Of a DNA stretch of 5,451 nucleotides, positions 1 through 5,056 are shown piece by piece. Position numbers and translations under genes: made by a program. How positions within the stretch are numbered: the stretch's first letter is position 1; every line of letters begins with the position of its first letter. The notes beneath the pieces were generated by a model. The model was not told where the DNA came from. It ran no database searches and was given only the letters and a program-made list of their open reading frames with translations. Source of the stretch: Phycisphaerae bacterium. Lineage in GTDB: Bacteria; Planctomycetota; Phycisphaerae; UBA1845; Fen-1342. The stretch lies in assembly GCA_026984555.1 (NCBI GenBank), contig JALSRY010000041.1, positions 1 through 5,451 on the forward strand. Direction: 5' to 3'.

Positions 1-792
1 TGCCGGCCAGGGCAGCATTTGCGGTTCGTGCTCCGCCCCGGGCAGGTTGGCGAAAATCCATCGGTGCGTGCTGCTGCCATCGGTGCGTTGCTCGAAGCTG
101 TAGAGGTAGTCGTCGTCGGATAGCCCACTGACGATCGGCGAGAGGGCGCGACCGCGGGGGACGGTCACCGTGATCGTGCGGGCGCGGACCGGATAGCGGT
201 CGTCGATGCGCAGGTCCGCGGCGATGTCACGATGGCTGCCCGGCCGGGAGGTGATGCGGTATTCGATTTCGAGCACGCAACCGGGCTCGATCGCCGGCAT
301 GACCAGCACACGCTGGCGAAGACTCGCGAACGCCGGCCAGCCTCCGGCCGCATCGGGTGCGACCTCGACGGCGGCATAATCGGGCAGTTTCACGTAGCTG
401 CCGTCGGCCCGCCGCGTGCGTGCCTCGAGCACTTCCAGCTTGTCGGTCGCGGTGTCGTAGGTGATGCGCGGGTCGCCGAAGGCGCGGAACGTGCGGTCGG
501 AGTTCAGCCGCACGTGCTTCTTCTCATGATAGACGACCGAGCCGTCGGCCTTGAGCGTCCACTCCTGTTCCCACAGCTCGTAGACCGCGTCGGGACGGTC
601 GGCCCGCGTACCGGCGGCTTGTTTCCGGTTGGCGTCCCGAGCCGTCGCCGGCGCCGCCACCAGCAGTGCCAGCAGCACCGGCCACGCGGCCCGGTGCAGG
701 TCGCGGCGGACACGCGGAACACGGGAGGTACGGGCATCGCCCCCGCGGAAATCTGTCCGGTCATCGGTTCGGTTGCGCTTAGCGTCGTACAC
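1..792 (-). CDS. Exported DUF3857-domain protein, probably of the transglutaminase-like family (C-terminus cut by window edge)
   Basis: The frame is open for 264 codons from a GTG at 792-790 to the left edge, so the C-terminal part is missing. The start was chosen because GGAGG lies 6 nt upstream (803-799) and no other good start precedes the hydrophobic segment. Residues 35-51 (AAWPVLLALLVAAPATA) form a signal-peptide core with likely cleavage after ATA at 49-51. The n-region is unusually long and contains RRDLH at 29-33, a loose twin-arginine look-alike. Residues about 68-220 match the DUF3857 style: YELWEQEWTLKADGSVVYHE, then a Tyr-Asp element, then RRADGSYVKLPD, which parallels YRADGRVENVPLD in the upstream neighbour. 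Family members usually continue into a transglutaminase core with a Cys-His-Asp triad. That part is outside the window, so catalysis cannot be judged. It overlaps the upstream gene by 14 nt, implying co-translation. The role is probably periplasmic or at the envelope, substrate unknown. Confidence 0.85.
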   Translation of the reverse strand, partial: MYDAKRNRTDDRTDFRGGDARTSRVPRVRRDLHRAAWPVLLALLVAAPATARDANRKQAAGTRADRPDAVYELWEQEWTLKADGSVVYHEKKHVRLNSDRTFRAFGDPRITYDTATDKLEVLEARTRRADGSYVKLPDYAAVEVAPDAAGGWPAFASLRQRVLVMPAIEPGCVLEIEYRITSRPGSHRDIAADLRIDDRYPVRARTITVTVPRGRALSPIVSGLSDDDYLYSFEQRTDGSSTHRWIFANLPGAEHEPQMLPWPA

Positions 793-2788
793 TTCCGGCC
801 TCCAGCTTGCAAACCACCATCGTGTGGGTCAGCTTGTCGTAGGTATCCATGACGTTCTTGAAGTTCGCGTACTCATCCGCCGGGATGAGCCAGTGCTTGA
901 TCGCCAGCTCGCAGGTGTAGTGGATGCGTCCGGGTTTCGCGTCGATCGCAAAACGCAGCGACGCCGACGGACCATCCAGCTCCACCGGCTCGGGCAGATG
1001 CTCGGGCTTCCATCCGGCGGGCAACCGCAACGTCTCCTCGATCTTCGCCAGCCGCGTCGCCAGCAGGCGGATGCCGAACTTGCGCCGTGCGAGCCGGGTC
1101 TTGCCCGCGAGATCGTAGAGCGTCCGATCGCCGAGAATCGTTTGCAGCCCCGGCAGTCGAAACGCGCGCACCGCGCCGTCCCCCAGCGCGTAGCCGCCAG
1201 CGGTCCAGTCCAGCTCGATGTTCATCGGCCGGGAAAAATCGTCCGGGTCGGTGAAGCGGACGCGGCCCGCCTGGGCGTTGGCCGCCACGCGCTGCACGCT
1301 GCGGTCGAAATACGTCGTCCGTTCGGCCGGAGGCAGCCCCGCGAGCGTCCGGCGCAAACGTCCCTCCGGCGCGCCACAGGACGTGAACCGCAACGAGCCC
1401 GACAGGTCGTTGTCCGGGCTGATGGTGGTCGTGACGGTCCACTGCGCGAGGTTGTCCTTCGGGGGGAAGTAAGGCGACTGTCTGAGTGGTTCGCCCTCGG
1501 GCGTGCCGAAAACCACGTGCTGGAGCGGTTCGAGCGTGGACCAGTTATCGCGGCTCTTGGGCATCCAGGTCGGGTCGAGCAGGATGAGCTTGCCATCTTT
1601 CGTGCGGATGCACGTGACGCAGTGGTTGAACTGGTCCGCGGGGATGTCATCGACCCGCTGGCGGGCCATGGTCATCACCGTGTACGCCTCGAAACCGGCA
1701 ACCCGCAGCATGCCGCAGAGCATGCCGGCCTTGTCCTTGCATACGCCGCAGCGGTCGCGGAACGTCTCCTTGATATCGTGGATCGTGTAGCCTTCGGACA
1801 TGCCGCGGGTGGTGCCGGCGTAGCGGACGTTCTCGGCGACCCAGTGGTTGAGCGCGGTGTACTTCTCCTCGTCGGTCTTGCAGCCCTTGATGATTTCGGC
1901 CACCTTCTTGCGAATCGCGTCGTCGGCCTTGAGCTGCGGCTCGCTGACCGAGTGCAGCCACCGGCCCTTGGTCGGCCAGTCGGGCACGGTCGCGAGCAGC
2001 AGCTTGCAGAAGACATTGGGGGCCGGCTCCATCGCCGGCTCACTCGGGTGCGGGGCGATGTCCTTCTTGACGAACGTGTACACGAGGTGATCGCCGTCGA
2101 GCTTGACCGACGTTTCCAGCTCGCCGTTGTAAACCTTGAACTGGAGCGGCTTCCGGACGGAAATGCGCACGCTGTAGCGCTTCTCGATCACCGGAAGACT
2201 CGACCAGAAGTGCACCTCGTCATGCCAGTGTCCCGGCAATGGCGGCCGCAGCGGCTGGCCCAGCGCGTTGCAGGGCGTCTCATCGCCGGCCAGGTAGGCC
2301 ACGTTGAATCCCGTCAGCCGCGAGATCGTCTCGTAGGCGTCGCCGACCGCCAGCCGAGGCAACGTGACGACGAACTGTTTGCCGCCCCAGTAGATCATGT
2401 GCGCGGGGCGGGGTTCGTCGACACGGGCATCGAGGGGCACGTTCTCGACGCGGCCGTCGGCGCGGTAGACACGAATCGCGATCAGCTCGAGGTTGTTCGT
2501 CAGCGGGTCGTATTCGAAGCGCTGGACGGCGTGGGCGCGGATGGCAGACTCGCGCAGGATCTTGACGATCTTGCGTCGTGTCGCGACACCGATGCCGCTG
2601 TCCTTGACCTCGATGTCGGTTTCGTCGAGCACCACGAGCGCGTTGGCTTTGTACTGATCGGGTCCGCCGGCGCGGGCCAGTCGGGCCTTGGCGTCCGCCA
2701 CGGTGTCGTCGGTCCGCGCGATCGTCGGCGACGAAGCCGCCAACGCGAGCAGACACGGGATTCCCCAGAGCGCTGGGCGTCGTAGCAT
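779..2788 (-). CDS. Exported DUF3857-transglutaminase-like protein
   Basis: A protein of 669 residues. The ATG at 2788-2786 was chosen because AAGGAG lies 9 nt upstream and a signal peptide follows at once (LLALAASSPTIA, residues 13-24, likely cleaved near ATG-proximal residue 24). The same frame runs upstream of this ATG, but that extension is low-complexity and unlike any protein. Residues about 50-230 form a DUF3857-like beta-rich domain. Residues about 295-410 are the transglutaminase/papain-like core: GVCKDKAGML with the catalytic Cys350, FNHCVT with His389, and LLDPTW with Asp405. A second nearby cysteine, Cys347, is unusual. Residues about 445-669 form a beta-rich C-terminal region of the DUF3858 style. 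The length fits the family. Such enzymes may cross-link or cleave peptides, but the substrate of this subfamily is not established. First gene of a probable two-gene leftward operon; promoter candidate at 2866-2894. Confidence 0.93.
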   Translation of the reverse strand: MLRRPALWGIPCLLALAASSPTIARTDDTVADAKARLARAGGPDQYKANALVVLDETDIEVKDSGIGVATRRKIVKILRESAIRAHAVQRFEYDPLTNNLELIAIRVYRADGRVENVPLDARVDEPRPAHMIYWGGKQFVVTLPRLAVGDAYETISRLTGFNVAYLAGDETPCNALGQPLRPPLPGHWHDEVHFWSSLPVIEKRYSVRISVRKPLQFKVYNGELETSVKLDGDHLVYTFVKKDIAPHPSEPAMEPAPNVFCKLLLATVPDWPTKGRWLHSVSEPQLKADDAIRKKVAEIIKGCKTDEEKYTALNHWVAENVRYAGTTRGMSEGYTIHDIKETFRDRCGVCKDKAGMLCGMLRVAGFEAYTVMTMARQRVDDIPADQFNHCVTCIRTKDGKLILLDPTWMPKSRDNWSTLEPLQHVVFGTPEGEPLRQSPYFPPKDNLAQWTVTTTISPDNDLSGSLRFTSCGAPEGRLRRTLAGLPPAERTTYFDRSVQRVAANAQAGRVRFTDPDDFSRPMNIELDWTAGGYALGDGAVRAFRLPGLQTILGDRTLYDLAGKTRLARRKFGIRLLATRLAKIEETLRLPAGWKPEHLPEPVELDGPSASLRFAIDAKPGRIHYTCELAIKHWLIPADEYANFKNVMDTYDKLTHTMVVCKLEAGSVRR
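799..803 (-). promoter_or_regulatory. Shine-Dalgarno of the second operon gene, embedded in the end of the first
   Basis: Reads GGAGG on the minus strand, 6 nt before the GTG at 792-790. It sits within the last codons of the 779-2788 gene. Ribosomes finishing that gene at 779 would cover this site, which fits translational coupling. It also decides the GTG start over later alternatives. Confidence 0.75.
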
Positions 2789-2797
2789 GGCCTGATT

Positions 2798-2803
2798 CTC
2801 CTT
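2798..2803 (-). promoter_or_regulatory. Ribosome-binding site of the transglutaminase-like gene
   Basis: Reads AAGGAG on the minus strand with a 9-nt spacer to the ATG at 2788. It fixes the start at the residue that begins the signal peptide and argues against the long upstream extension of the frame. Confidence 0.8.
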
Positions 2804-2826
2804 GCGGTGGGATGCACGCTGTTTGG

Positions 2827-2852
2827 CCCGCGGCGGCTCGCTCGGCCGCGGG
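2827..2852 (-). other. Leader hairpin of the leftward operon
   Basis: Perfect 8-bp inverted repeat CCCGCGGC (2827-2834) and GCCGCGGG (2845-2852) with a 10-nt loop. If transcription starts near 2859, as the promoter candidate predicts, this is the first structured element of the transcript, about 24 nt ahead of the ribosome-binding site. It has no T-tract, so a terminator is unlikely. It may stabilise the 5' end, or be a chance fold in very GC-rich DNA. Confidence 0.4.
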
Positions 2853-2865
2853 ACGGGATGGCAAG

Positions 2866-2894
2866 AGTATATCGCCCGACTTTCAGCAGGCCAA
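2866..2894 (-). promoter_or_regulatory. Sigma70-like promoter candidate for the leftward operon
   Basis: On the minus strand, TTGGCC (2894-2889) is followed by a 17-bp spacer and TATACT (2871-2866). The -10 matches five of six consensus bases and the -35 four of six. The A/T-rich -10 stands out in a GC-rich region. The predicted start is near 2859, giving a leader of about 70 nt. Planctomycete promoter consensus is less well defined than that of E. coli, so this remains a candidate. Confidence 0.55.
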
Positions 2895-2911
2895 ACACCG
2901 CCGCGACCCGC

Positions 2912-2930
2912 ACACGCGCGGGGCGCGTGT
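2912..2930. promoter_or_regulatory. 19-bp dyad, possible activator or regulator site
   Basis: Perfect inverted repeat ACACGCGC (2912-2919), GGG spacer, GCGCGTGT (2923-2930). Its centre at 2921 lies about 62 bp upstream of the predicted leftward start site, where class I activators often bind. It is 17 bp beyond the -35. The arms are GC-rich, so chance is possible, and no regulator gene is present in the window. Confidence 0.4.
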
Positions 2931-3099
2931 CGCCAGCCTCTCCCGCTCCCGTTCGAGTCATGCTCCGTCACCGCGGGGACTCGATCGTCCGATAACCGCA
3001 AGCCGTGCCCATCCAGCTCGCGCGACGACGGGTCGTGACGACGACAGCCCATCAGCGGGAGTGCCCTGCTCGCAATCCGCACGCGACCACCGTTTTTTC

Positions 3100-3129
3100 G
3101 TGACAACCGCCGGGCAGGGCTGTTACAAT
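3100..3129 (+). promoter_or_regulatory. Extended -10 promoter candidate for the dockerin-tailed gene
   Basis: GTGACA (3100-3105, five of six matches to TTGACA), an 18-bp spacer and TACAAT (3124-3129, five of six). TG at 3121-3122 precedes the hexamer and gives an extended -10, TGTTACAAT. A T6 run at 3093-3098 sits directly upstream of the -35. The predicted start is near 3136, giving a leader of about 86 nt. This is the strongest promoter-like site in the window. Confidence 0.65.
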
Positions 3130-3151
3130 GAGCCTGACAAGACGAGGGTTG

Positions 3152-3196
3152 GGTTGCGCACGAGCGTGGCGGGCCGGCGGTCCGCCCGGCGCAACC
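3152..3196 (+). other. Leader hairpin ahead of the dockerin-tailed gene
   Basis: GGTTGCGC (3152-3159) pairs perfectly with GCGCAACC (3189-3196). Inside it, GCCGG (3173-3177) can pair with CCGGC (3186-3190), or CGGGC (3170-3174) with GCCCG (3184-3188), so the inner part has alternatives. The outer stem ends 12 nt before the AGGGAG ribosome-binding site and leaves it free. It does not match any riboswitch I recognise. Confidence 0.45.
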
Positions 3197-3208
3197 AGTC
3201 ACCTGTTG

Positions 3209-3214
3209 AGGGAG
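3209..3214 (+). promoter_or_regulatory. Ribosome-binding site of the dockerin-tailed gene
   Basis: AGGGAG with a 7-nt spacer to the ATG at 3222. The encoded protein starts with a clean signal peptide, which agrees with this start. Confidence 0.75.
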
Positions 3215-3221
3215 AGAATCC

Positions 3222-4055
3222 ATGCAACGCAACCTGCTCGTATCCATTGCAGGACTCGCGCTGATCGTATCGGTTGCCGCGGCCCAGACAGCCACGCTTA
3301 CGCTCGATTCGCCCCAGGCCGGTCAGATCGTGGCTCCCGGCAGCACCGTGAACTGGTCGATCGCGGTCACCGTTTCCAACGACAACGCGGGGCTCGCGCT
3401 CGTGATCTGCGACCTGGTGCAAGACCCCGCCAATCCCGCCTTGTTCGATATCCCGCCGGCCGATCCGGGCAGCATCGACAGCACGATGCAGAACTTCGAC
3501 CGCCCCGCCGGCATCACCAACCCCGGCGACCAGGCACCGCTTTCCGGCTACGTCGGTGTGCAACGCGGCAACGCCGGCCAGATGAACCTCATCCAGATCG
3601 GCGGCGGGCAAAACACCTTCGGACAAGCGCTGGCCGCCGGCACCGGCTTGGGCGAAAACGCGAACGTCATCTGCGGCGTCGGGCAGGGCGGCCCGCAGGT
3701 CGTCGTGTCGGGATCGTTTACCATGCCCACGACCTGCGGCGACTACACATTCTCGCTGGCCAACCCGATCGTCAATGTCATGACGGCATGCAACACGCCG
3801 CCCGACTTCTCGCCCGTGACCCAGGCGACCGTGGACACCAGCGCCGCGAGCATCACCGTCAGCGTCACGCTCCAGGGCGACCTCAACGGCGATGGCTCCG
3901 TCGACCTCTCCGATCTCTCCGTCCTGCTGGCCACGTACAACCTCTGTGCCGGTGATGCGGGGTACAACGGTGCGGCTGACATTGATGGGGACGATTGTGT
4001 CGGGCTCTCCGACCTCTCGATCCTGCTGGCGAACTACGGCGGCTCCTGTTCGTAG
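3222..4055 (+). CDS. Secreted protein with C-terminal dockerin type I-like tail
   Basis: A protein of 277 residues. Residues 1-22 are a classic Sec signal peptide (LLVSIAGLALIVSVAAAQ) with likely cleavage at AAA/Q. Residues about 24-218 are rich in small and beta-forming residues (LTLDSPQAGQIVAPGSTVNW, then many Val, Thr, Gly and Asn). This suggests a beta-sandwich adhesion or carbohydrate-binding-like fold, but I do not recognise a named family. Residues 219-277 are a dockerin-like pair. Loop 1 uses D220, N222, D224, D228 and D231, followed by LSVLLATY. Loop 2 uses D253, D255, D257 and D264, followed by LSILLANY. Loop 2 has Gly261 where loop 1 has an acid. There are seven cysteines, three of them in the tail (242, 259, 276). 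Such tails are common on extracellular planctomycete proteins, often without obvious cohesin partners; their role there is unsettled. Followed by an intrinsic terminator, so probably monocistronic. Confidence 0.92.
   Translation: MQRNLLVSIAGLALIVSVAAAQTATLTLDSPQAGQIVAPGSTVNWSIAVTVSNDNAGLALVICDLVQDPANPALFDIPPADPGSIDSTMQNFDRPAGITNPGDQAPLSGYVGVQRGNAGQMNLIQIGGGQNTFGQALAAGTGLGENANVICGVGQGGPQVVVSGSFTMPTTCGDYTFSLANPIVNVMTACNTPPDFSPVTQATVDTSAASITVSVTLQGDLNGDGSVDLSDLSVLLATYNLCAGDAGYNGAADIDGDDCVGLSDLSILLANYGGSCS
3879..4037 (+). repeat. Tandem dockerin calcium-loop/helix units
   Basis: Two coding units 33 residues apart share the pattern D-x-[ND]-x-D then LSDLS-[VI]-LLA-x-Y. The DNA of the helix halves is also similar (around 3906-3938 and 4005-4037), which suggests origin by duplication. 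Each unit would bind one calcium ion if functional; unit 2 is less canonical. Confidence 0.85.
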
Positions 4056-4136
4056 CGCAGCGGCGCCGGACGTTTGAAACGAACCAACGGCGGCACGTCG
4101 GCCGCCATGATCTGGGAGGCTGTGGAAAGCTGCACA

Positions 4137-4174
4137 CGTCCGTCGATCCCCCGGTGGGGTCGGCGGACGCTTTT
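4137..4174 (+). terminator. Intrinsic terminator of the dockerin-tailed gene
   Basis: Positions 4137-4150 pair with 4156-4169 over 14 base pairs (CGTCCGTCGATCCC with GGGGTCGGCGGACG), including two G-U pairs, around a 5-nt loop. CTTTT follows at 4170-4174 and a second T4 run at 4182-4185. It begins about 80 nt after the stop codon at 4055. The T-tract is only on the plus-strand side, so termination is directional. Confidence 0.85.
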
Positions 4175-4292
4175 GTTGGTGCTTTTCCCAGCGGCATCTT
4201 GCGCCTTCTCTGAATGACCCCACGAACGAACCCGCCGGTGGCCGGCCGCCGCGGGATGGTTATTGTCGGCCGGCGTGCCCAACCCCGCCCAA

Positions 4293-4312
4293 ATCCGCTC
4301 GTATCCGCTCGA
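4293..4312 (+). repeat. Two tandem 10-bp repeats (ATCCGCTCGN)
   Basis: ATCCGCTCGT is followed directly by ATCCGCTCGA and then by a degenerate ATCG. The period is close to one helical turn, so a protein could bind both copies on one face. They lie about 25 bp upstream of the weak promoter candidate for the small-gene pair. Chance is a real alternative. Confidence 0.45.
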
Positions 4313-4336
4313 ATCGCGCCTGCGCCGCACCGCGGT

Positions 4337-4366
4337 TTGATCCGTCACACCCCGTGTACCTAGCAT
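4337..4366 (+). promoter_or_regulatory. Weak promoter candidate for the small-gene pair
   Basis: TTGATC (4337-4342), an 18-bp spacer and TAGCAT (4361-4366); each box matches four of six consensus bases. The upstream terminator implies that a promoter exists somewhere between 4175 and 4434, and this is the best pair I can find. Confidence 0.3.
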
Positions 4367-4420
4367 CCGCCGACATCACGGTCGCGCCGGTGGCAACGCG
4401 TCCGCGGCTGGCCGGTGTGC

Positions 4421-4426
4421 AGGAGG
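4421..4426 (+). promoter_or_regulatory. Ribosome-binding site deciding the start at 4435
   Basis: AGGAGG, complementary to the 16S tail, with an 8-nt spacer to ATG at 4435. The frame also extends upstream to a GTG at 4354, but that start has no Shine-Dalgarno. Confidence 0.85.
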
Positions 4427-4434
4427 GCACGACG

Positions 4435-4971
4435 ATGGCAGAACAGCGTAGACACGTGGAGTTTTTCGGCCCCGACTTCGCGCGTGGGCCCGTCCTTTCG
4501 GGCAGTCCCGCGGTGGCCGCCGTTCAGATCGCCACCCAGCTTGCCCAGTTGCGTGCGCCGTTGCTTCGCAGCGACAGCGATATCGAAAGCCACGCCGAGT
4601 TCATCCGCGATCTCGCCGATCGACTCTTCCCGGACTACGCGGAAATCATCCGGACCGATGTGGGCGACGAGGTTTCCGACACCATCACCACGCAAATCCG
4701 CGTCGAGAGTGCCAAGTACACGCTGCTGCACTGCTGGCTGGCGGATAGTCCCGGCGGCGGCGAGACGACATTCGCACCAGCCGACGTCAGCTTCGACACC
4801 GGCACGATTATCCAGACGGTCAGCACCAACAAACAGTATCTCGTGCTCACCCCGGCGACCGGCGTCGTCAACGTCAGCGTTCAATACGCCGGCGGATACT
4901 CGTGGTACTGGGCGGTCGCGCTGCACGGACGTGTCTACTACTCCTCGGCCCTGCATTTCGTACAGCCCTGA
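4435..4971 (+). CDS. Hypothetical protein, possibly phage virion-like (helical N-terminus, beta-sandwich C-terminus)
   Basis: A protein of 178 residues with no signal peptide or membrane segment. The start at 4435 is fixed by AGGAGG 8 nt upstream. Residues about 25-98 look helical and charged (SDIESHAEFIRDLADRLF, then TTQIRVESAKYTLLHCWLAD). Residues about 99-178 look like a small beta-sandwich: HCWLADSPGGGETTFAPADV, then FDTGTIIQTVSTNKQYLVLT, ATGVVNVSVQYAGG, and a closing WYWAVALHGRVYYSSALHFV. From memory this second half resembles a repeated pattern in phage structural proteins (W-x-[SA]-D-x-x-G-G, TGT-[IL]-[IL]-Q, and a final hydrophobic strand ending SGAI-type). That is recollection, not a search result. 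It is followed 85 nt later by another small beta-rich gene and is probably co-transcribed with it. The function is unknown. Confidence 0.78.
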   Translation: MAEQRRHVEFFGPDFARGPVLSGSPAVAAVQIATQLAQLRAPLLRSDSDIESHAEFIRDLADRLFPDYAEIIRTDVGDEVSDTITTQIRVESAKYTLLHCWLADSPGGGETTFAPADVSFDTGTIIQTVSTNKQYLVLTPATGVVNVSVQYAGGYSWYWAVALHGRVYYSSALHFVQP

Positions 4972-4976
4972 TCGGT

Positions 4977-5005
4977 CCATCGCGGGCGTGAACGTCCCGC
5001 GATGG
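4977..5005 (+). other. Perfect intercistronic hairpin
   Basis: CCATCGCGGG (4977-4986) pairs perfectly with CCCGCGATGG (4996-5005) around a 9-nt loop, starting 6 nt after the stop codon at 4971. No T-tract follows (TCGCGGGC), so it is a poor intrinsic terminator. It could protect the upstream message from 3' decay, attenuate read-through into the next gene, or act as a processing site. Confidence 0.6.
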
Positions 5006-5043
5006 TCGCGGGCACCGCATCGGGCTGGTCTCGCGTAACCTTC

Positions 5044-5048
5044 GGAGG
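5044..5048 (+). promoter_or_regulatory. Ribosome-binding site of the second small gene
   Basis: GGAGG with an 8-nt spacer to ATG at 5057. With a second near-perfect site in this cassette, both small proteins are predicted to be translated strongly, as is usual for structural proteins. Confidence 0.8.
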
Positions 5049-5056
5049 TACAGGCA

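Larger units (their letters stand above)
2789..3221. other. Divergent intergenic control region
   Basis: The 433 bp between the two divergent coding regions contain no reading frame with protein-like composition. Besides the promoters, the 2912-2930 dyad and the two leader hairpins listed separately, I see only weak elements. These are a small dyad ACGAC-GG-GTCGT at 3025-3036, a six-base inverted pair at 2954-2959 and 2978-2983, and a T6 run at 3093-3098 just before the rightward -35. The core of about 200 bp between the two -35 boxes otherwise looks featureless. Confidence 0.7.
4175..4434. other. Spacer between the terminator and the small-gene pair
   Basis: No protein-like frame is present. 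It contains a GC-rich inverted repeat GCCGGCCG (4241-4248) with CGGCCGGC (4267-4274), a tandem 10-bp repeat at 4293-4312, and a weak promoter candidate at 4337-4366. The segment 4056-4136 just upstream holds only a small stem, GGCGGC (4089-4094) with GCCGCC (4101-4106), without a T-tract. No tRNA or attachment-site signature was seen. Confidence 0.6.

Noticed and set aside
504..812. Minus-strand frame beginning MQAGGRKC
   Set aside because: It is rich in Arg, Cys and Trp and lies one frame off the DUF3857-like coding frame, which has a signal peptide and a good start at 792.
629..2785. Very long open frame on the plus strand (over 700 codons)
   Set aside because: It is antisense to the transglutaminase-like gene. 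Its translation is dominated by Arg, Val, Gly, Asp and His without any domain, as expected when a GC-rich gene is read on the opposite strand. The minus-strand protein has a signal peptide, a catalytic triad and a ribosome-binding site.
2812..3264. Plus-strand frame of 150 codons across the control region
   Set aside because: It is Arg/Ser/Ala-rich without motifs, has no ribosome-binding site, and overlaps both the rightward promoter and the start of the dockerin-tailed gene.
2789..3295. N-terminal extension of the transglutaminase-like frame
   Set aside because: The upstream residues are compositionally random, contain no motif, and would place the signal peptide about 170 residues into the protein. 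AAGGAG before the ATG at 2788 explains the real start.
3123..4223. 366-codon minus-strand frame
   Set aside because: It is antisense to the dockerin-tailed gene and its flanks. It spans the promoter and terminator of that gene and has Gly/Arg/Val/Asp-rich antisense composition.
4354..4434. Earlier GTG start for the first small gene
   Set aside because: There is no Shine-Dalgarno before 4354, and the added residues are low in protein character. The ATG at 4435 has AGGAGG at ideal spacing.
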